From JABCYV01 sp963696025 (GTDB lineage Bacteria; Acidobacteriota; Terriglobia; Terriglobales; Acidobacteriaceae), in NCBI GenBank assembly GCA_963696025.1, contig CAVOII010000006.1, positions 248,001 through 312,000 on the forward strand: a DNA stretch of 64,000 nt. Direction: 5' to 3'. Each line of letters begins with the position of its first letter. Position 1 is the first letter of the stretch. The translations under genes and the position numbers were made by a program. The notes under the pieces were generated by a model. The model was not told where the DNA came from, searched no databases, and saw nothing but the letters and a program-made list of their open reading frames with translations. Shown here in pieces: positions 43,064 through 53,753 of this stretch.

Positions 43064-43102
43064 GATTTTTAGTGTCGGCTTCGAGCCGAATCTTCCCGGC
43101 AA

Positions 43103-44096
43103 ATCCTATGCCCTGCTTCCAGATGCGGTCAACAACCACACGCTCACAGTCTCACTAGCCGGTCTGTCCAGGCAGTATAAGGCAGAAAATCCGTGAAAAC
43201 ACGAAGCGTCCTATTCATCCTGAAGAGCGCTGTTCCACGAGAGAGAACGGGCAGTTCCTCGATCTCCCAAAGCACTTGGTCGGGCCGTCGGCTGCGAGTA
43301 GCAGTGACCTCCCTCGCCGCCAATTAGAGGCGCCTCTCAGGATTACGGGCAACTCTGAAGTTATGATCCAAGACAGACTCCTGGCGGGCCAGAAGTCGGC
43401 TTCGAGGAGATCGCCGTTGATCTCCTCCAAGCCCGTTTCTGGCCAACCGGGTAAACAGTGATCGTTCGCTTGACACAAGCGCGTTTGAACTAAGCCGCTA
43501 GCGCGGCGGACGCTACCGCGTGCTCGCGTGAGGGGGGCAGGGGAGGCTCCAGACTCGCTAGGCTTGAGGAAGGATTGGTGTTGCGTTACGATGAGGCGAT
43601 CCTGAGGCGAAGCGTTCATGGAGAGATCGATAAGAGTTAATAATTACCTTTTTGGCAAAACCCGGTTCTGGCAAGGCTTCCCAGGCGTAAATCAATTGAA
43701 ATCCCATAAGACAGCCCGCATCCGCCGCGAACGCTAGCGGCTCCCTTCAAACGACCCTATCGAAACTGCCCACCGCCAAATCCTGCAGATCGCTACCGTT
43801 CTGTCATCGGGGCAGTTCCGATAGGGATCTAACGTTTGTCGGTACTAACCCGACCGGCGAGCTGATAACTGTCGCGGCCCGCTTTGAATCTCGCTTGAGG
43901 CTGACCCTTTGCGGCGGCCCAGAAGAAACATGGTTCAAGCAACGTGCAGGAGGGCAAAACAAACGGTTGTAGAATCTTTGCCATTTTCGAAATCAAAAAC
44001 AAAATCTGACGTAGAATCGTCCTCGCGCGCCGAGTTTCGCTAGACCGTCACGGACGCTTCGCGCCTCTTAGAAGGACGCCCGAGCGGAGCCCTACT
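43103..44096. other. Long intergenic region with the second palindrome
   Basis: Nearly 1 kb without a convincing gene; open frames here run through the palindrome and lack start signals. 43393-43442 is the 50-base repeat. The last 60 bases lead into the gene at 44097. I see nothing else recognisable. Confidence 0.5.
43393..43442. repeat. 50-base palindromic repeat, copy 2
   Basis: Identical to 40316-40365; here the outer arms CCAGAA / TTCTGG also pair. Confidence 0.8.
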
Positions 44097-45449
44097 ATGC
44101 CTTCCACTGAAAAACTCGACACTCACCACAAAGCGCTCACCGTGAATCTTGATACAACCACCTTCGGTTCCTTCGCCGAAATCGGCGCCGGACAGGAAGT
44201 CGCTCGCTGGTTCCTCGTCGTAGGAGGCGCCTCCGGCACGGTGGCCAAAACCATTTCCGCTTACGACAAGGAGGTCAGCGACGATCTCTACGGTTCCGGT
44301 TCGCGCTACGTATCGAAGCAACGCCTCGAAGCCATGCTGGACAACGAGTGGGCCCAGCTCCTCACCCAATTAGAGAAGACTCGTGGGTCGCGCACTCGCT
44401 TCTTCTCCTTTGTGGATACCGTTTCCGCGCGTAACTTCGCCGGGACCAATGACCCTCATGGCTGGATCGGTCTCCGCTTTCAGTCGCAGCCCGGTGGCGC
44501 TCCCAACGACGTCCTCTTGCACGTCAACATGCTCGATCCCGCCAACATCCTCCAGCAGGAGGCTATCGGTATTCTCGGCGTCAATCTCATCTACGCTGCG
44601 TTCTACGAATTGCAAACCAAGGAATCTTTTCTGGAAGGCGTGGCACAGGACGTCGTCAAGGATCGTATCGAAATCGACTACATCGATCTTCGCGGGCCCG
44701 CATTCGAGACTTGGGACCGCCGTACCCTCCTGGCCTACCTGGTGTCTGCGGGATTCGCTGAAGCTGTATTTTTCCCCTCCAAGGGCCCCGCCGTTGCCCC
44801 TACCGAGGCTCTCTACAAGAAAGCCGTCGTGCTTGCGCCCGGCTACTTTGGCCACGTGGATGCCGCTCATGCGCAGGTCCACGCGCGATTGCTGGCTTCA
44901 GCCATTCAGGAGCTCCGCAATGAGCTGGGCGAAACAAATTCGCCGCCCGCTGGCGTTTTTTGCCTGACAGCTGCTTCGTTCACGCCGAACGAACCGGCTC
45001 CGGAGATCCCCGACTTGCTTCGTCGCATCGATGCGCTTCTTGCCTCTGGCGGCGACGTGCTCCTTTTTCGCCAACGAGAGCTCTACCACATGACCGCCCT
45101 CGTCAACCGCTATACAACGGCGCCTGTGCGCTTCGTCGTCGGCCTTTCCCTGATCATTCGCGCGTTTGAAGACCTTTACGGCAATCTCGAAGGCAGCCGT
45201 CTGGAGGCCCTCGGGCGCCTCTTCGCACAAAACGTGCGCATATACGCTTATCCCATGACCGCCACGGATCTGCAGGAATGGTTGAAGAGTGTTTCAGCTA
45301 CCGGCTGGGAATGGAGCGAGACGAATGGATGGGTTTCCGCTAGCCAGCTACGCCGCGCGCCGGCCCTCGGACACCTGTTCGCCTATCTTCTCGCCAGCAA
45401 CTTTATTGTCCCGATGCAAGTGCCCGCGGTCCTAAGAGCCGACGCTTGA
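44097..45449 (+). CDS. Conserved hypothetical protein (often misnamed TonB-dependent receptor)
   Basis: 450 residues, cytoplasmic by sequence. It belongs to a widespread family with the blocks GSFAEIGAGQEVARWFLVVGGASGTVAKTISAYDKEVSD, YVSKQRLEAMLDNEWAQLL, ARNFAGTNDPHGWIGLRFQ and LQQEAIGILGVNLIYAAFY. Database names vary and none fits the sequence; no receptor, plug or signal features exist. The conserved C-terminal FRQRELYHMTALVNRYT..VRFVVG suggests a nucleotide- or metabolite-linked enzyme of unknown reaction. Stands alone. Confidence 0.75.
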   Translation: MPSTEKLDTHHKALTVNLDTTTFGSFAEIGAGQEVARWFLVVGGASGTVAKTISAYDKEVSDDLYGSGSRYVSKQRLEAMLDNEWAQLLTQLEKTRGSRTRFFSFVDTVSARNFAGTNDPHGWIGLRFQSQPGGAPNDVLLHVNMLDPANILQQEAIGILGVNLIYAAFYELQTKESFLEGVAQDVVKDRIEIDYIDLRGPAFETWDRRTLLAYLVSAGFAEAVFFPSKGPAVAPTEALYKKAVVLAPGYFGHVDAAHAQVHARLLASAIQELRNELGETNSPPAGVFCLTAASFTPNEPAPEIPDLLRRIDALLASGGDVLLFRQRELYHMTALVNRYTTAPVRFVVGLSLIIRAFEDLYGNLEGSRLEALGRLFAQNVRIYAYPMTATDLQEWLKSVSATGWEWSETNGWVSASQLRRAPALGHLFAYLLASNFIVPMQVPAVLRADA

Positions 45450-45831
45450 CCGCCACCTGATTGCACATGCTGCCGGAGGGATGGCGTGCGAGTCTCCCGA
45501 CCTTTCTAGGTCTCAAACAGCCGGGTGATGGTCGCACTTATCTCGAAAAACGGATCGCTCTCCCGAATTTGCGTTGAATCGCGTCATTGCCTAGCTGCGT
45601 TAGTTCTGAGTGTCAGCCAGTGAAACGGAAGCGGGTCACTCAGATGCTCTGCAGGACAAAGCGCTGTTAGGAGCTTCGAACAGTGACTTGCTGCTTTAAG
45701 GCAGATATTGGGGTAATGAGATCGAAGACCAAAGCAAGACGCACGATTGCCCCGAGATGAAGTAGCCAGTACGGATTATAATCCGCGCTGTCCACTTGCA
45801 CTCCTCCTTGGACGCGGAAAGGACTGTCTCC
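45450..45831. other. Intergenic region upstream of the efflux operon
   Basis: No gene. A TATAAT at 45777-45782 may be the -10 of the efflux operon; no matching -35 at standard spacing. Confidence 0.4.
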
Positions 45832-47169
45832 ATGATTCGCCCACTCTTGTTTTGCCTTCTGGTGGGGAGCAGTGTCTCCGCTCTTGCCCAGGATTCAGCT
45901 CCGCCAGAATCCGTGCTCACACTAGAGCAAGCCGTCAACATCGCGCAGGCCAACAATCGTTCCGTAAAGAACGCCCAATTATTCGCCTCCATTGACGATG
46001 ATCAGATCGCCGAGGCGCGAACGTATCGTTTTCCATCTATCAATCTCTATGCGCTCAGCTCTCAACTTTTAACGCCAGTAAATTTCACATTTCAGCAAGG
46101 GGCGTTCGGCACTTTTCCGGGCATCGGACCTGTACCAGCAACTAACACTCAGATTCACACACCGCTGCGGCCGACTTTCTATGGGTTGACGCAGTTCTCC
46201 CAGCCGCTTTCCCAGCAATACAAATTTGGATTGAACATTATGCAAGCCAAGTTGACCAAACTAGTTGATGAGCAAAAGCTGCGTGCGCAGAAGCAGTCAG
46301 TAACCAGCCAGGTGAAACAGTCGTACTACGCCATTCTGTGGACGCAAAGCTCACTTGCTTCCAGCGAAGAAAACCTCAAGTTCGATCGCGAACTGGATCG
46401 CACGACCGAACAGTACTTGGCGGAGAAGACTGCCCTCAAGTCAGACAGCATGGACGTAAAGGCGAGAATCGCGCAGGAGGAATACAACAACCTCACGCTG
46501 CGCAACTCGCTCGCGAGTCAAAAAGAGCAGTTGAATGATCTCCTTGGCCGCGACATTCGAAGCGACTTTTCAGTCGCTGAAGTGCCCGAGGCCACCACTA
46601 TCGAAGCCAGTCTGGATGCGGCTCAGGCTCAAGCATTGTCCGAGCGGCCAGAGCTGGCCGAAGCTCGCTTGGCCGTGCAACAAGCGGAACTGAACCGCCG
46701 CATCACCAAAACGCAGTACATACCGGACGTGAGCCTCGCCGTGACCAACCTCTCACTCACAAATATCAATCTCTTGCCATCTTACGTGGCTACCGCTGGC
46801 GTGCTGGTCAGTTGGGATCCAATTGATTGGGGGCGCAGGAAGCACGAGCTGGCCGCTGCCAGCAAGACCATCGAACAGTCGAAGAACAGCGCGAACGAGA
46901 CGGAGGCGCAGATCCTGGTGGAAGTGGCCGCCAAATTCCGGAAGCTCGGCGAAACTCGAGCGCTCCTCCACGCGACCACACTCCAGCGCGACACGGAACG
47001 CGAGAAGCTTCGTGTGGTCATGAACCAGTTCGAACAAAAGACTGCGCTTTTGAAGGATGTCCTCCAGCAGAAAATGTCCTTGGAGACCGTCACCAACCAG
47101 TATAACCAAGTTTTGCTGTCGTTCTGGACGGCGAAAGCCGACTTCGAGAAATCTTTGGGTGAGGAGTAG
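45832..47169 (+). CDS. TolC-family outer membrane efflux protein
   Basis: 445 residues from ATG 45832 (AAGGA upstream). Signal peptide MIRPLLFCLLVGSSVSALAQ, then the TolC/OEP fold: LTLEQAVNIAQANNRSVKNAQ, two long helical hairpin repeats and AARAxxxQAELNRR-like ..RLAVQQAELNRRITKTQYIPDVSLAV. It forms the outer-membrane duct of the tripartite pump encoded by the next two genes (3-base and 27-base gaps). Confidence 0.9.
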   Translation: MIRPLLFCLLVGSSVSALAQDSAPPESVLTLEQAVNIAQANNRSVKNAQLFASIDDDQIAEARTYRFPSINLYALSSQLLTPVNFTFQQGAFGTFPGIGPVPATNTQIHTPLRPTFYGLTQFSQPLSQQYKFGLNIMQAKLTKLVDEQKLRAQKQSVTSQVKQSYYAILWTQSSLASSEENLKFDRELDRTTEQYLAEKTALKSDSMDVKARIAQEEYNNLTLRNSLASQKEQLNDLLGRDIRSDFSVAEVPEATTIEASLDAAQAQALSERPELAEARLAVQQAELNRRITKTQYIPDVSLAVTNLSLTNINLLPSYVATAGVLVSWDPIDWGRRKHELAAASKTIEQSKNSANETEAQILVEVAAKFRKLGETRALLHATTLQRDTEREKLRVVMNQFEQKTALLKDVLQQKMSLETVTNQYNQVLLSFWTAKADFEKSLGEE

Positions 47170-47172
47170 CAC

Positions 47173-48318
47173 ATGCCGAAGAGTCTGAAGCGAATCCAAG
47201 TGCGTTGGGATGGCATTCTTGTCCTGGCTCTGTTGGCAGTTGCTGCGCTTTCCTCAAGTTGTAGCCATGACACCACCACGACTCCACCGACACCAGTACG
47301 CGTAACCTCCGTCGGCACCTTCGAAGGAAGCGGCGGAATCCGCTACTCGGCGAACATCAATGCCTTCACCCAGGTGACTCTCTCATTCAAATCCGCCGGA
47401 TACGTGGACAACATCGCGCAACGCAAGGGAGCTGACGGGCGTATCCGTGTGCTGCAGGTGGGCGACCCGGTAACGCAAGACGAAGTGCTCGCACACATTC
47501 GCGAAGGCGATTACCTGGACAAACTGAATTCAGCAAAGGCTCAACTCGCGCAAGCCCAAGCTGCTTACGGCAAATCGCAGCTGGATTTCGAACGTGCCTC
47601 CAAACTCCTTTCCAGCGACAGCTTGACCAAGGCCCAATACGACACGGTCAAGGCTTCGTTCGACTCTGACGCGGCAGGACTGGCGAATGCCAAAGCAAAT
47701 TTGCAGCTGGCGACTACCGCGCTAAACGATTGCTCGCTAAGGTCACCACTCAACGGGTGGGTCGTGGAGCGCGACGTCGAAATCGGTGCTTTGGCAGCAA
47801 CCGGAACACAGGCATTTATCGTTGCCGATACGCATCTCGTGAAGGCAGTTTTCGGTGTTCCCGATACAACCGTCCAGTCCGCGAAATTAGGAACGCCGCA
47901 AACCGTTACCACGTCCTCCTTACCTGGCGAGTTCCACGGAAAGATTACTGCTGTCTCGCCGTCAGCGGACCCCAAGAGCCGGGTATTCTCCGTCGAAGTC
48001 ACCATTCCCAACGGGGATAACCGGTTGAAGCCGGGGATGGTCGCAACGTTGTCCGTGGGCGCCGGCAAAATAGAGCAGCCCACAACAGTAGTTCCCTTAA
48101 GCGCGGTTGTCCGTTCGAGCAAACACGCCGAGGGTTTTGCGGTATTTGTGATTGAGGGCCAAGGTGGAAAAAGTTTCGCTCACGAGCGAGTCGTTGAAAT
48201 TGGAGACACGCTCGGCAACATGATCAGCGTCACGCGGGGCTTGAAGGTTGGGGAAAACGTAGTTGTCGTTGGCGGTACGCAGATCAAAGACGGCGATGAG
48301 ATTCGTGTGATTCCTTGA
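47173..48318 (+). CDS. RND efflux periplasmic adaptor (membrane fusion protein), lipoprotein
   Basis: 381 residues. Lipobox LSSSC near residue 30 after a hydrophobic stretch. Biotin-lipoyl-like halves (VTLSFKSAGYVDNIA.. and ..LRSPLNGWVVERDVEIGALAATG) flank a coiled-coil hairpin (AKAQLAQAQAAYGKSQLDFERASKLL). The beta-barrel and membrane-proximal domains follow. Bridges the TolC duct and RND pump. Confidence 0.9.
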   Translation: MPKSLKRIQVRWDGILVLALLAVAALSSSCSHDTTTTPPTPVRVTSVGTFEGSGGIRYSANINAFTQVTLSFKSAGYVDNIAQRKGADGRIRVLQVGDPVTQDEVLAHIREGDYLDKLNSAKAQLAQAQAAYGKSQLDFERASKLLSSDSLTKAQYDTVKASFDSDAAGLANAKANLQLATTALNDCSLRSPLNGWVVERDVEIGALAATGTQAFIVADTHLVKAVFGVPDTTVQSAKLGTPQTVTTSSLPGEFHGKITAVSPSADPKSRVFSVEVTIPNGDNRLKPGMVATLSVGAGKIEQPTTVVPLSAVVRSSKHAEGFAVFVIEGQGGKSFAHERVVEIGDTLGNMISVTRGLKVGENVVVVGGTQIKDGDEIRVIP

Positions 48319-48345
48319 AGCGCTCTACTTGTGGGAGAGCGACAT

Positions 48346-51300
48346 ATGGCTCATAGAACCGATGCAGACATCATCGAGAAGACTCACAATACCGCTCGTT
48401 TCTTCGTTGAGCACAGGCACATCGCGTGGGTTCTCCTGATCGCCACGGTCTTGTGGGGGTGGTATGGATACAATGCGATGCCGCAGCGGAAAGACCCCGA
48501 CCTCCCTGTGCGCGTCGCGGTCGCACTCACTCCCTGGCCCGGAGTCAAAACACAGGAAGTAGAACAGCTAGTGACGCGGCCCATCGAAGAAAAAATTGCG
48601 GAGAACTCTTATATCCACCCCGCTACCGCAGCGGACTATGGCATCAGGTCGATCACTCTGCCGGGCCTTTCGATCATTTACGTACAATTGGCGGAAAATG
48701 TCGCCGACACCAAAAAACAGTTTAGCGACATCAACCTGAAACTCAATGCGTTGAATAACCAGCTTCCTCAGGGCGCGGGCCCCATCCAGTTCCAGAGTGA
48801 TTATGGAGACACTGCGGCGCTGATGCTTACGGTCGCCAGCCCTCGGCTGGACGAAGTGGAGATCGCCATTCGCTCGCGCAGTGTTCAGAAAGCCATTGAA
48901 GAAGCGCGCCGGTCAAAGCCAACCAAATCAACCGATCCCCGCGTCGGCGCGGTGTATTGCTTCCCTGAGTCGGTCTCTCCCGATGCGGTGCGCCGGGGCT
49001 TCAGCTCCTTCACCCAGCTTGCCCAGCAAGACGGAGTGTTTCGCGACGTTCGGGTGTTTGCCGGCCCCGGCTATATTGGGCTCGACGGATCTTCATCGCG
49101 CAGCGACGCTCAGATTCAAAGCTATATCGACTGGTACATTCACGAGCGTCTGCGCGTTTCGGAGCTTCACCCCGATGCCTGGGGCCCTGTTTTGATTCGC
49201 AATACCAACGAAACACCGAAGAAAATGGCTGCCGTCGCAGGTGATAAGTACAGTTATCGGGAATTGGATGATTTCACGGACCTGATGGCCAGGACCATGA
49301 TCGGCACACCACAGGCCTCCAAATATCAGCGCGCGGGCGTTCTGTCTGAGCAGGTATACCTCGACTACTCGCAGGAGCGCCTTGCGAACTACGGTGTTCA
49401 ACCTTCCAAGCTTCAGAGTCTCCTCCAAGCCCGGAACATAGCGCTTCCCGGCGGGTCCCTCGAAATTGGCCAGAAAAATGTCATCATCGACCCGTCCGGC
49501 GAGTTCAAGTCGGCGAAGGCCATCGGCGACGTGATTATTGGCACCTCCTCATCCGGCAGTCCCGTCTATCTGCGCGACCTGGTGGAGATCACTCGAGGCT
49601 ATCAGAGTCCCGCCAAGTTTCTGAACTACTACAACTGGCGCGACTCGGAAGGAAAGTGGCAGCGTAGCCGCGCAGTGACCGTCGCTGTTTTCATGCGGTC
49701 GGGTGAACAAATCAGTCAGTTCGGCAAGAACATTGATGAAAAGCTAGCCGCGGTTCGCCAAATCTTGCCCGCTGACCTGATGATCGTGCGAACCTCTGAC
49801 CAGCCGCGCCAGGTGAAAGAAAACATTGATCTCTTTATGGACGCGCTGTACGAGGCCATCGCCCTCGTCGTCCTGGTTTCCCTACTGGGATTCTGGGAAT
49901 GGCGCTCCGCGCTGCTCATGGCGATTTCGATTCCTATCACCTTGGCGATGACCTTCGGCTTTGCCTACGTCTTGGGCATCGATTTACAGCAGGTGTCCAT
50001 CGCAACGCTGATTATTGCCCTAGGCTTGTTGGTTGATGATCCCGTCGTCGCTGGTGACGCCATAAAACGCAGCCTGGCTGAAGATCATCCGAGCATCGTA
50101 TCTGCGTGGCTAGGGCCGACGAAGCTGGCCACGGCCATTATGTTTGCCACCATCACCAATATCGCGGCGTATCTGCCCTTCCTCATGCTCACGGGTAATA
50201 CAGGAAGCTTCCTCTATAGCTTGCCGATCGTGATGGCGTGTGCGTTGGTCTCTTCTCGTCTTGTTTCCATGACCTTCATCCCGCTCCTTGGCTACTATTT
50301 ACTGCGCCGCGGCGATAAACCAGAGCCCTCCGTTGAAGAGAGGCGGCAGCGCGGGTTCACGGGACTCTACGCGCGCGTCGCCACCTTCGCGATCGAACAT
50401 CGATGGAAGGTCCTCATTGGATCGTTCGCTTTTCTTCTCCTCGGAGTTATTGTAGGAAAACAGCTGCGGAGTCAATTCTTCCCCGATGATGTCCAGTATT
50501 GGGCAACAGTGGACATTTGGCTGCCGAATGATGCGCCCCTTTCCGCCACGAACGAGGTCACCCAGCAAGCGGAATTAGCTATACGCCAATCCGCAGAGGC
50601 CTATGGGCGCCTGCATCCGGGCAAAGACGGAAAGCCCCGGCAAGTCTTGCACTCGCTGACATCGTTCGTGGGCGGTGGCGGGCCGCGGTTCTGGGTGTCT
50701 GTCTCGCCGGAAATCCAGCAGCTGAATTACGCCCAGATCATCCTTCAGGTGGACGACAAAGAGGATACGCCGACGTTAGTCGCGCCAATACAAGCCGCCG
50801 TCAGTTCAACGGTGCCCGGAGCCCGCATCGAAGTCAAGCAACTTCAGACCAACCCTGTCGAGCAACCCGTTCAGATTATGATTTCTAGCCAGGCGGATGT
50901 CGCTTCCGATCGAGAGTCGGAGGACATCCGAACACTCCGAGCCCTCGCGGCGAAAATCGAGGACATTTTTCACGCCGTTCCACGAGCTGCTCGCGTACAC
51001 AACGACTGGGACCAGGAAAGCACGACCGTCAGGCTGGTGATCGACCCGGATCGCGCGAATCTTGCGGGCGTAACCAACTCGGATGTGGCTTCTTCGACCA
51101 CCGCTGCCCTAAGCGGCATCAACGTTGCTACTCTCCGCGAGGGACAAAAGCAGATTCCCGTTGTAGCACGTTTGCGCATTGAGGAAAGGGCGCAACTTTC
51201 CGATATCCAGAACCTTTACGTATATTCGGCACAGAGTACGCAGAAAGTTCCGCTCGTTCAAATTTCCTCGATTAAGAATGATCTGGAATCACAGAGGATA

Positions 51301-51984
51301 CGGCGGCAGGAGCATTTCCGCACCATCAGCGTGGAGTGTACTCCCGCTGCCGGCGCTCTCTCCTCGGACATCCTAAGCGCCGCAATGCCAAAGCTCTTAG
51401 CCTTCCAGGCGTCGCTTCCCCCAGGCTACAAAATGATTATCGGGGGCGAAAATGCCAAGCAGGTCGAAGGCTTCCGGAATCTTGCGGCTGTCATGGCAAT
51501 TTCTATCGCTGCGATTTTTCTTGCACTGGTGTTGCAGTTCAATCACGCCGTCAAGCCGCTCCTGGTCTTTGCGGCTGTGCCCTACGGAATCATGGGCGCT
51601 TTGCTTGCTCTGTTTATCACCGGAACGCCGTTCGGTTTCATGGCATTCCTGGGAATTGCCAGCCTGATCGGCGTCATCGTCAGTCATGTCATCGTGCTCT
51701 TCGATTTCATCGAGGAAATGCACGAAAAGGGCGAGCCCCTGGAACGTGCACTGGTCGACGCGGGGATCGTCCGCCTCAGGCCAGTGTTGATTACCGTCGG
51801 CGCTACCGTGCTAGCTCTCTTTCCGCTCGCGTTGCACGGTGGGCCTTTGTGGAAACCCCTTTGTTATTCACAGATTGGCGGGCTTGGCGTGGCTACCTTC
51901 ATCACCTTGTTGCTCGTGCCCGTTTTCTACAGCATTTTTGTTCTCGATTTGAAGCTCGTTAAGTGGGAAGGGCCAACCGAATAG
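48346..51984 (+). CDS. RND-family efflux permease
   Basis: 1212 residues; ATG 48346 with GGGAG upstream is preferred to GTG 48331. Typical AcrB/MdtB plan: first TM (HIAWVLLIATVLWGWYGYNAMPQRKDPDLPVRVAVALTPWPG), large periplasmic loops, TM2-6 (ALVVLVSLLGFWEWRSALLMAISIPITLAMTFGFAYVLGIDLQQVSIATLIIALGLLVDDPVVAGD, with the conserved Asp pair in TM4), second half repeating the pattern (LAAVMAISIAAIFLALVLQFNHAVKPL..). The proton-relay Asp-Asp of TM4 is present (VDDPVV). Belongs to the AcrB/CusA-like superfamily closest to hydrophobe exporters; substrate unknown. Confidence 0.92.
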   Translation: MAHRTDADIIEKTHNTARFFVEHRHIAWVLLIATVLWGWYGYNAMPQRKDPDLPVRVAVALTPWPGVKTQEVEQLVTRPIEEKIAENSYIHPATAADYGIRSITLPGLSIIYVQLAENVADTKKQFSDINLKLNALNNQLPQGAGPIQFQSDYGDTAALMLTVASPRLDEVEIAIRSRSVQKAIEEARRSKPTKSTDPRVGAVYCFPESVSPDAVRRGFSSFTQLAQQDGVFRDVRVFAGPGYIGLDGSSSRSDAQIQSYIDWYIHERLRVSELHPDAWGPVLIRNTNETPKKMAAVAGDKYSYRELDDFTDLMARTMIGTPQASKYQRAGVLSEQVYLDYSQERLANYGVQPSKLQSLLQARNIALPGGSLEIGQKNVIIDPSGEFKSAKAIGDVIIGTSSSGSPVYLRDLVEITRGYQSPAKFLNYYNWRDSEGKWQRSRAVTVAVFMRSGEQISQFGKNIDEKLAAVRQILPADLMIVRTSDQPRQVKENIDLFMDALYEAIALVVLVSLLGFWEWRSALLMAISIPITLAMTFGFAYVLGIDLQQVSIATLIIALGLLVDDPVVAGDAIKRSLAEDHPSIVSAWLGPTKLATAIMFATITNIAAYLPFLMLTGNTGSFLYSLPIVMACALVSSRLVSMTFIPLLGYYLLRRGDKPEPSVEERRQRGFTGLYARVATFAIEHRWKVLIGSFAFLLLGVIVGKQLRSQFFPDDVQYWATVDIWLPNDAPLSATNEVTQQAELAIRQSAEAYGRLHPGKDGKPRQVLHSLTSFVGGGGPRFWVSVSPEIQQLNYAQIILQVDDKEDTPTLVAPIQAAVSSTVPGARIEVKQLQTNPVEQPVQIMISSQADVASDRESEDIRTLRALAAKIEDIFHAVPRAARVHNDWDQESTTVRLVIDPDRANLAGVTNSDVASSTTAALSGINVATLREGQKQIPVVARLRIEERAQLSDIQNLYVYSAQSTQKVPLVQISSIKNDLESQRIRRQEHFRTISVECTPAAGALSSDILSAAMPKLLAFQASLPPGYKMIIGGENAKQVEGFRNLAAVMAISIAAIFLALVLQFNHAVKPLLVFAAVPYGIMGALLALFITGTPFGFMAFLGIASLIGVIVSHVIVLFDFIEEMHEKGEPLERALVDAGIVRLRPVLITVGATVLALFPLALHGGPLWKPLCYSQIGGLGVATFITLLLVPVFYSIFVLDLKLVKWEGPTE

Positions 51985-52085
51985 GCAGCGACAAACTGCA
52001 AGTTTTACATGTCCTGCTCGACCCTGCCTGAAGGCGACTAGGGTTTGAACGCGATCGTGAAAAGGACTGAACGTGAGGCAACGGG

Positions 52086-53753
52086 TTGACCGACTCAGTT
52101 TTCCTGGTTGTTGACAGCGACGCCGCCGACCTCGCGGCATTCGCCAGCGCGTTGACCTCTCGTTACGCAAGCGAATACGAGGTCCGCACGGCCACTACTG
52201 CGAGTGAGGCACACGCGACCCTGACGGCACTCTCCGTCCCAGGCATCACCGTCGCCCTGCTCATCGTCTCGCGGGACTTGGGGGACCCAGACCTCCTCTT
52301 GCTCCTGCAACGTGCTCGTGAGCTCTTTCCCAGCGCACGGAGGGTTCTGAGCGCGCGATACCTTGATCCTTCGGCATTCGACTTTATTACTGGAGCGATG
52401 CGGACGGGACGGATCGACTACTTCCTCTACAAGCCCTGTGAACCTGTGGTCACACGGCTCTACCCCGTTGTCGACGATCTTCTCGGAGGCTTGCGCCCGA
52501 CCAGGCAGGAACGCGGATTCGAGGCGATTCGGATCATCGGCGAGCAGTGGAGTTCGCGCTCCCACCAATTGCGCGACATCTTGGATCGTTCCACGGTCCC
52601 CTTTGGGTTCTACGATAGCGAGTCGGAAGAAGGTAGGAGGATGCTTGCCCAGGCTGGCGTGGACGGATTACGTTTACCCGTGCTCTCCTTTTACTCCGGC
52701 GCTGTGCTCGTCGACCCCACCAACGAGCAGACAGCGGCGGCGCTAGGCGCCAGGACCACGCCGGAACCTGGGCTCTACGACGTGGCCATCGTGGGGGCTG
52801 GCCCAGCTGGGCTCGCGGCCTCGGTCTACGCCGCATCCGAAGGTCTGCGCACAGTCCTGCTCGACCCAGAGACCATTGGTGGCCAGGCTGGAACGACTTC
52901 CCGCATTGAGAATTACCTCGGCTTTCCACGGGGTATAAGTGGAGGGGAGCTTGCGCACAGAGCTTTTGAGCAGGCACAGCGGTTCGGTGTGTCCGTCGTC
53001 TTCACCAAGGCAGCCACCAGACTGCGCGCATAGGGGATGCGTCTCATCGCGACCCTTTCTGACGGTGCGGAGATAGAAAGCCGGACAGTTGTCATCGCAA
53101 CTGGTGTGGCCTACCGCCGCTTGGACGTACCTAGCCTCGAGCGTTTCGCGGGAGCTGGCGTTTTCTACGGCGCCGCCATGAGCGAAGCACCAACTTGCAC
53201 ACGCGAAGAGGTTCTTATCGTGGGCGCTGGCAACTCAGCGGGACAGGCGGCTATACATCTGGCGCGGTTCGCTTCGCGTGTCACGATGGTCGTGCGCGGC
53301 CAGTCTCTTGCGGCAAGCATGTCCGATTACCTCATTCGCCAGATTGGCGCGCTTTCCAACATCGACGTGCGACTCGGGACTTGGGTGGTGGACGGCCATG
53401 GTGACAGACGCCTCGAGGCGGTCACTGTTGAACGCGCCGACGGTAAGCGCGAGAAATTGTGCGCCGCCGGTCTGTTCGTTCTCGTCGGGGGCACACCCCA
53501 TACTCAATGGCTCGCGGGCACCATCGAAATGGATGCCAAGGGATACATCCTGACCGGACGCGACTTGCTCCGCTCCGGCCATCCGCCCAGCGGGTGGAGG
53601 CTCGAGCGTGAGCCTTTTCTCTTGGAGACGAGCATGCCGGGAGTGTTCGCTGTCGGCGACGCGCGCTGCCGCTCCGTCAAGCGCGTCGCATCTGCAGTGG
53701 GAGAGGGCGCCACTGCGATCCAGCTTGTCCATGAGTACTTGCGCGCAGCATGA
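52086..53753 (+). pseudogene. Fused receiver-like / thioredoxin-reductase-type flavoprotein with in-frame amber codon
   Basis: TTG 52086 has GAGG 8 bases upstream. Residues 1-125 form a receiver-like domain (FLVVDSDAADLAAFASALTSRY..), 140-215 a thioredoxin/glutaredoxin-like module (STVPFGFYDSESEEGRRMLAQAGVDGLRLPVLSF), and from 230 a pyridine-nucleotide flavoprotein (YDVAIVGAGPAGLAASVYA; second GAGNSAGQAA; FAVGDAR). At 53031-53033 an in-frame TAG replaces what should be Glu (..LRA-stop-GMRL..); the frame is otherwise continuous to 53753. No redox CxxC is visible in the flavoprotein part. This is the known fused response regulator/thioredoxin-disulfide reductase type. Either recent inactivation or a sequence error. 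Confidence 0.82.

Noticed and set aside
43215..43619. 134-residue minus-strand frame
   Set aside because: It reads through the 50-base palindrome, has no ribosome-binding site and no recognisable fold.
13741..53033. In-frame TAG codons in two otherwise good genes (13743 and 53031) as possible amber recoding
   Set aside because: TAG ends several intact genes in the window (for example at 19839, 22129, 32179 and 34250), and no suppressor tRNA is seen; point mutations or errors are simpler.
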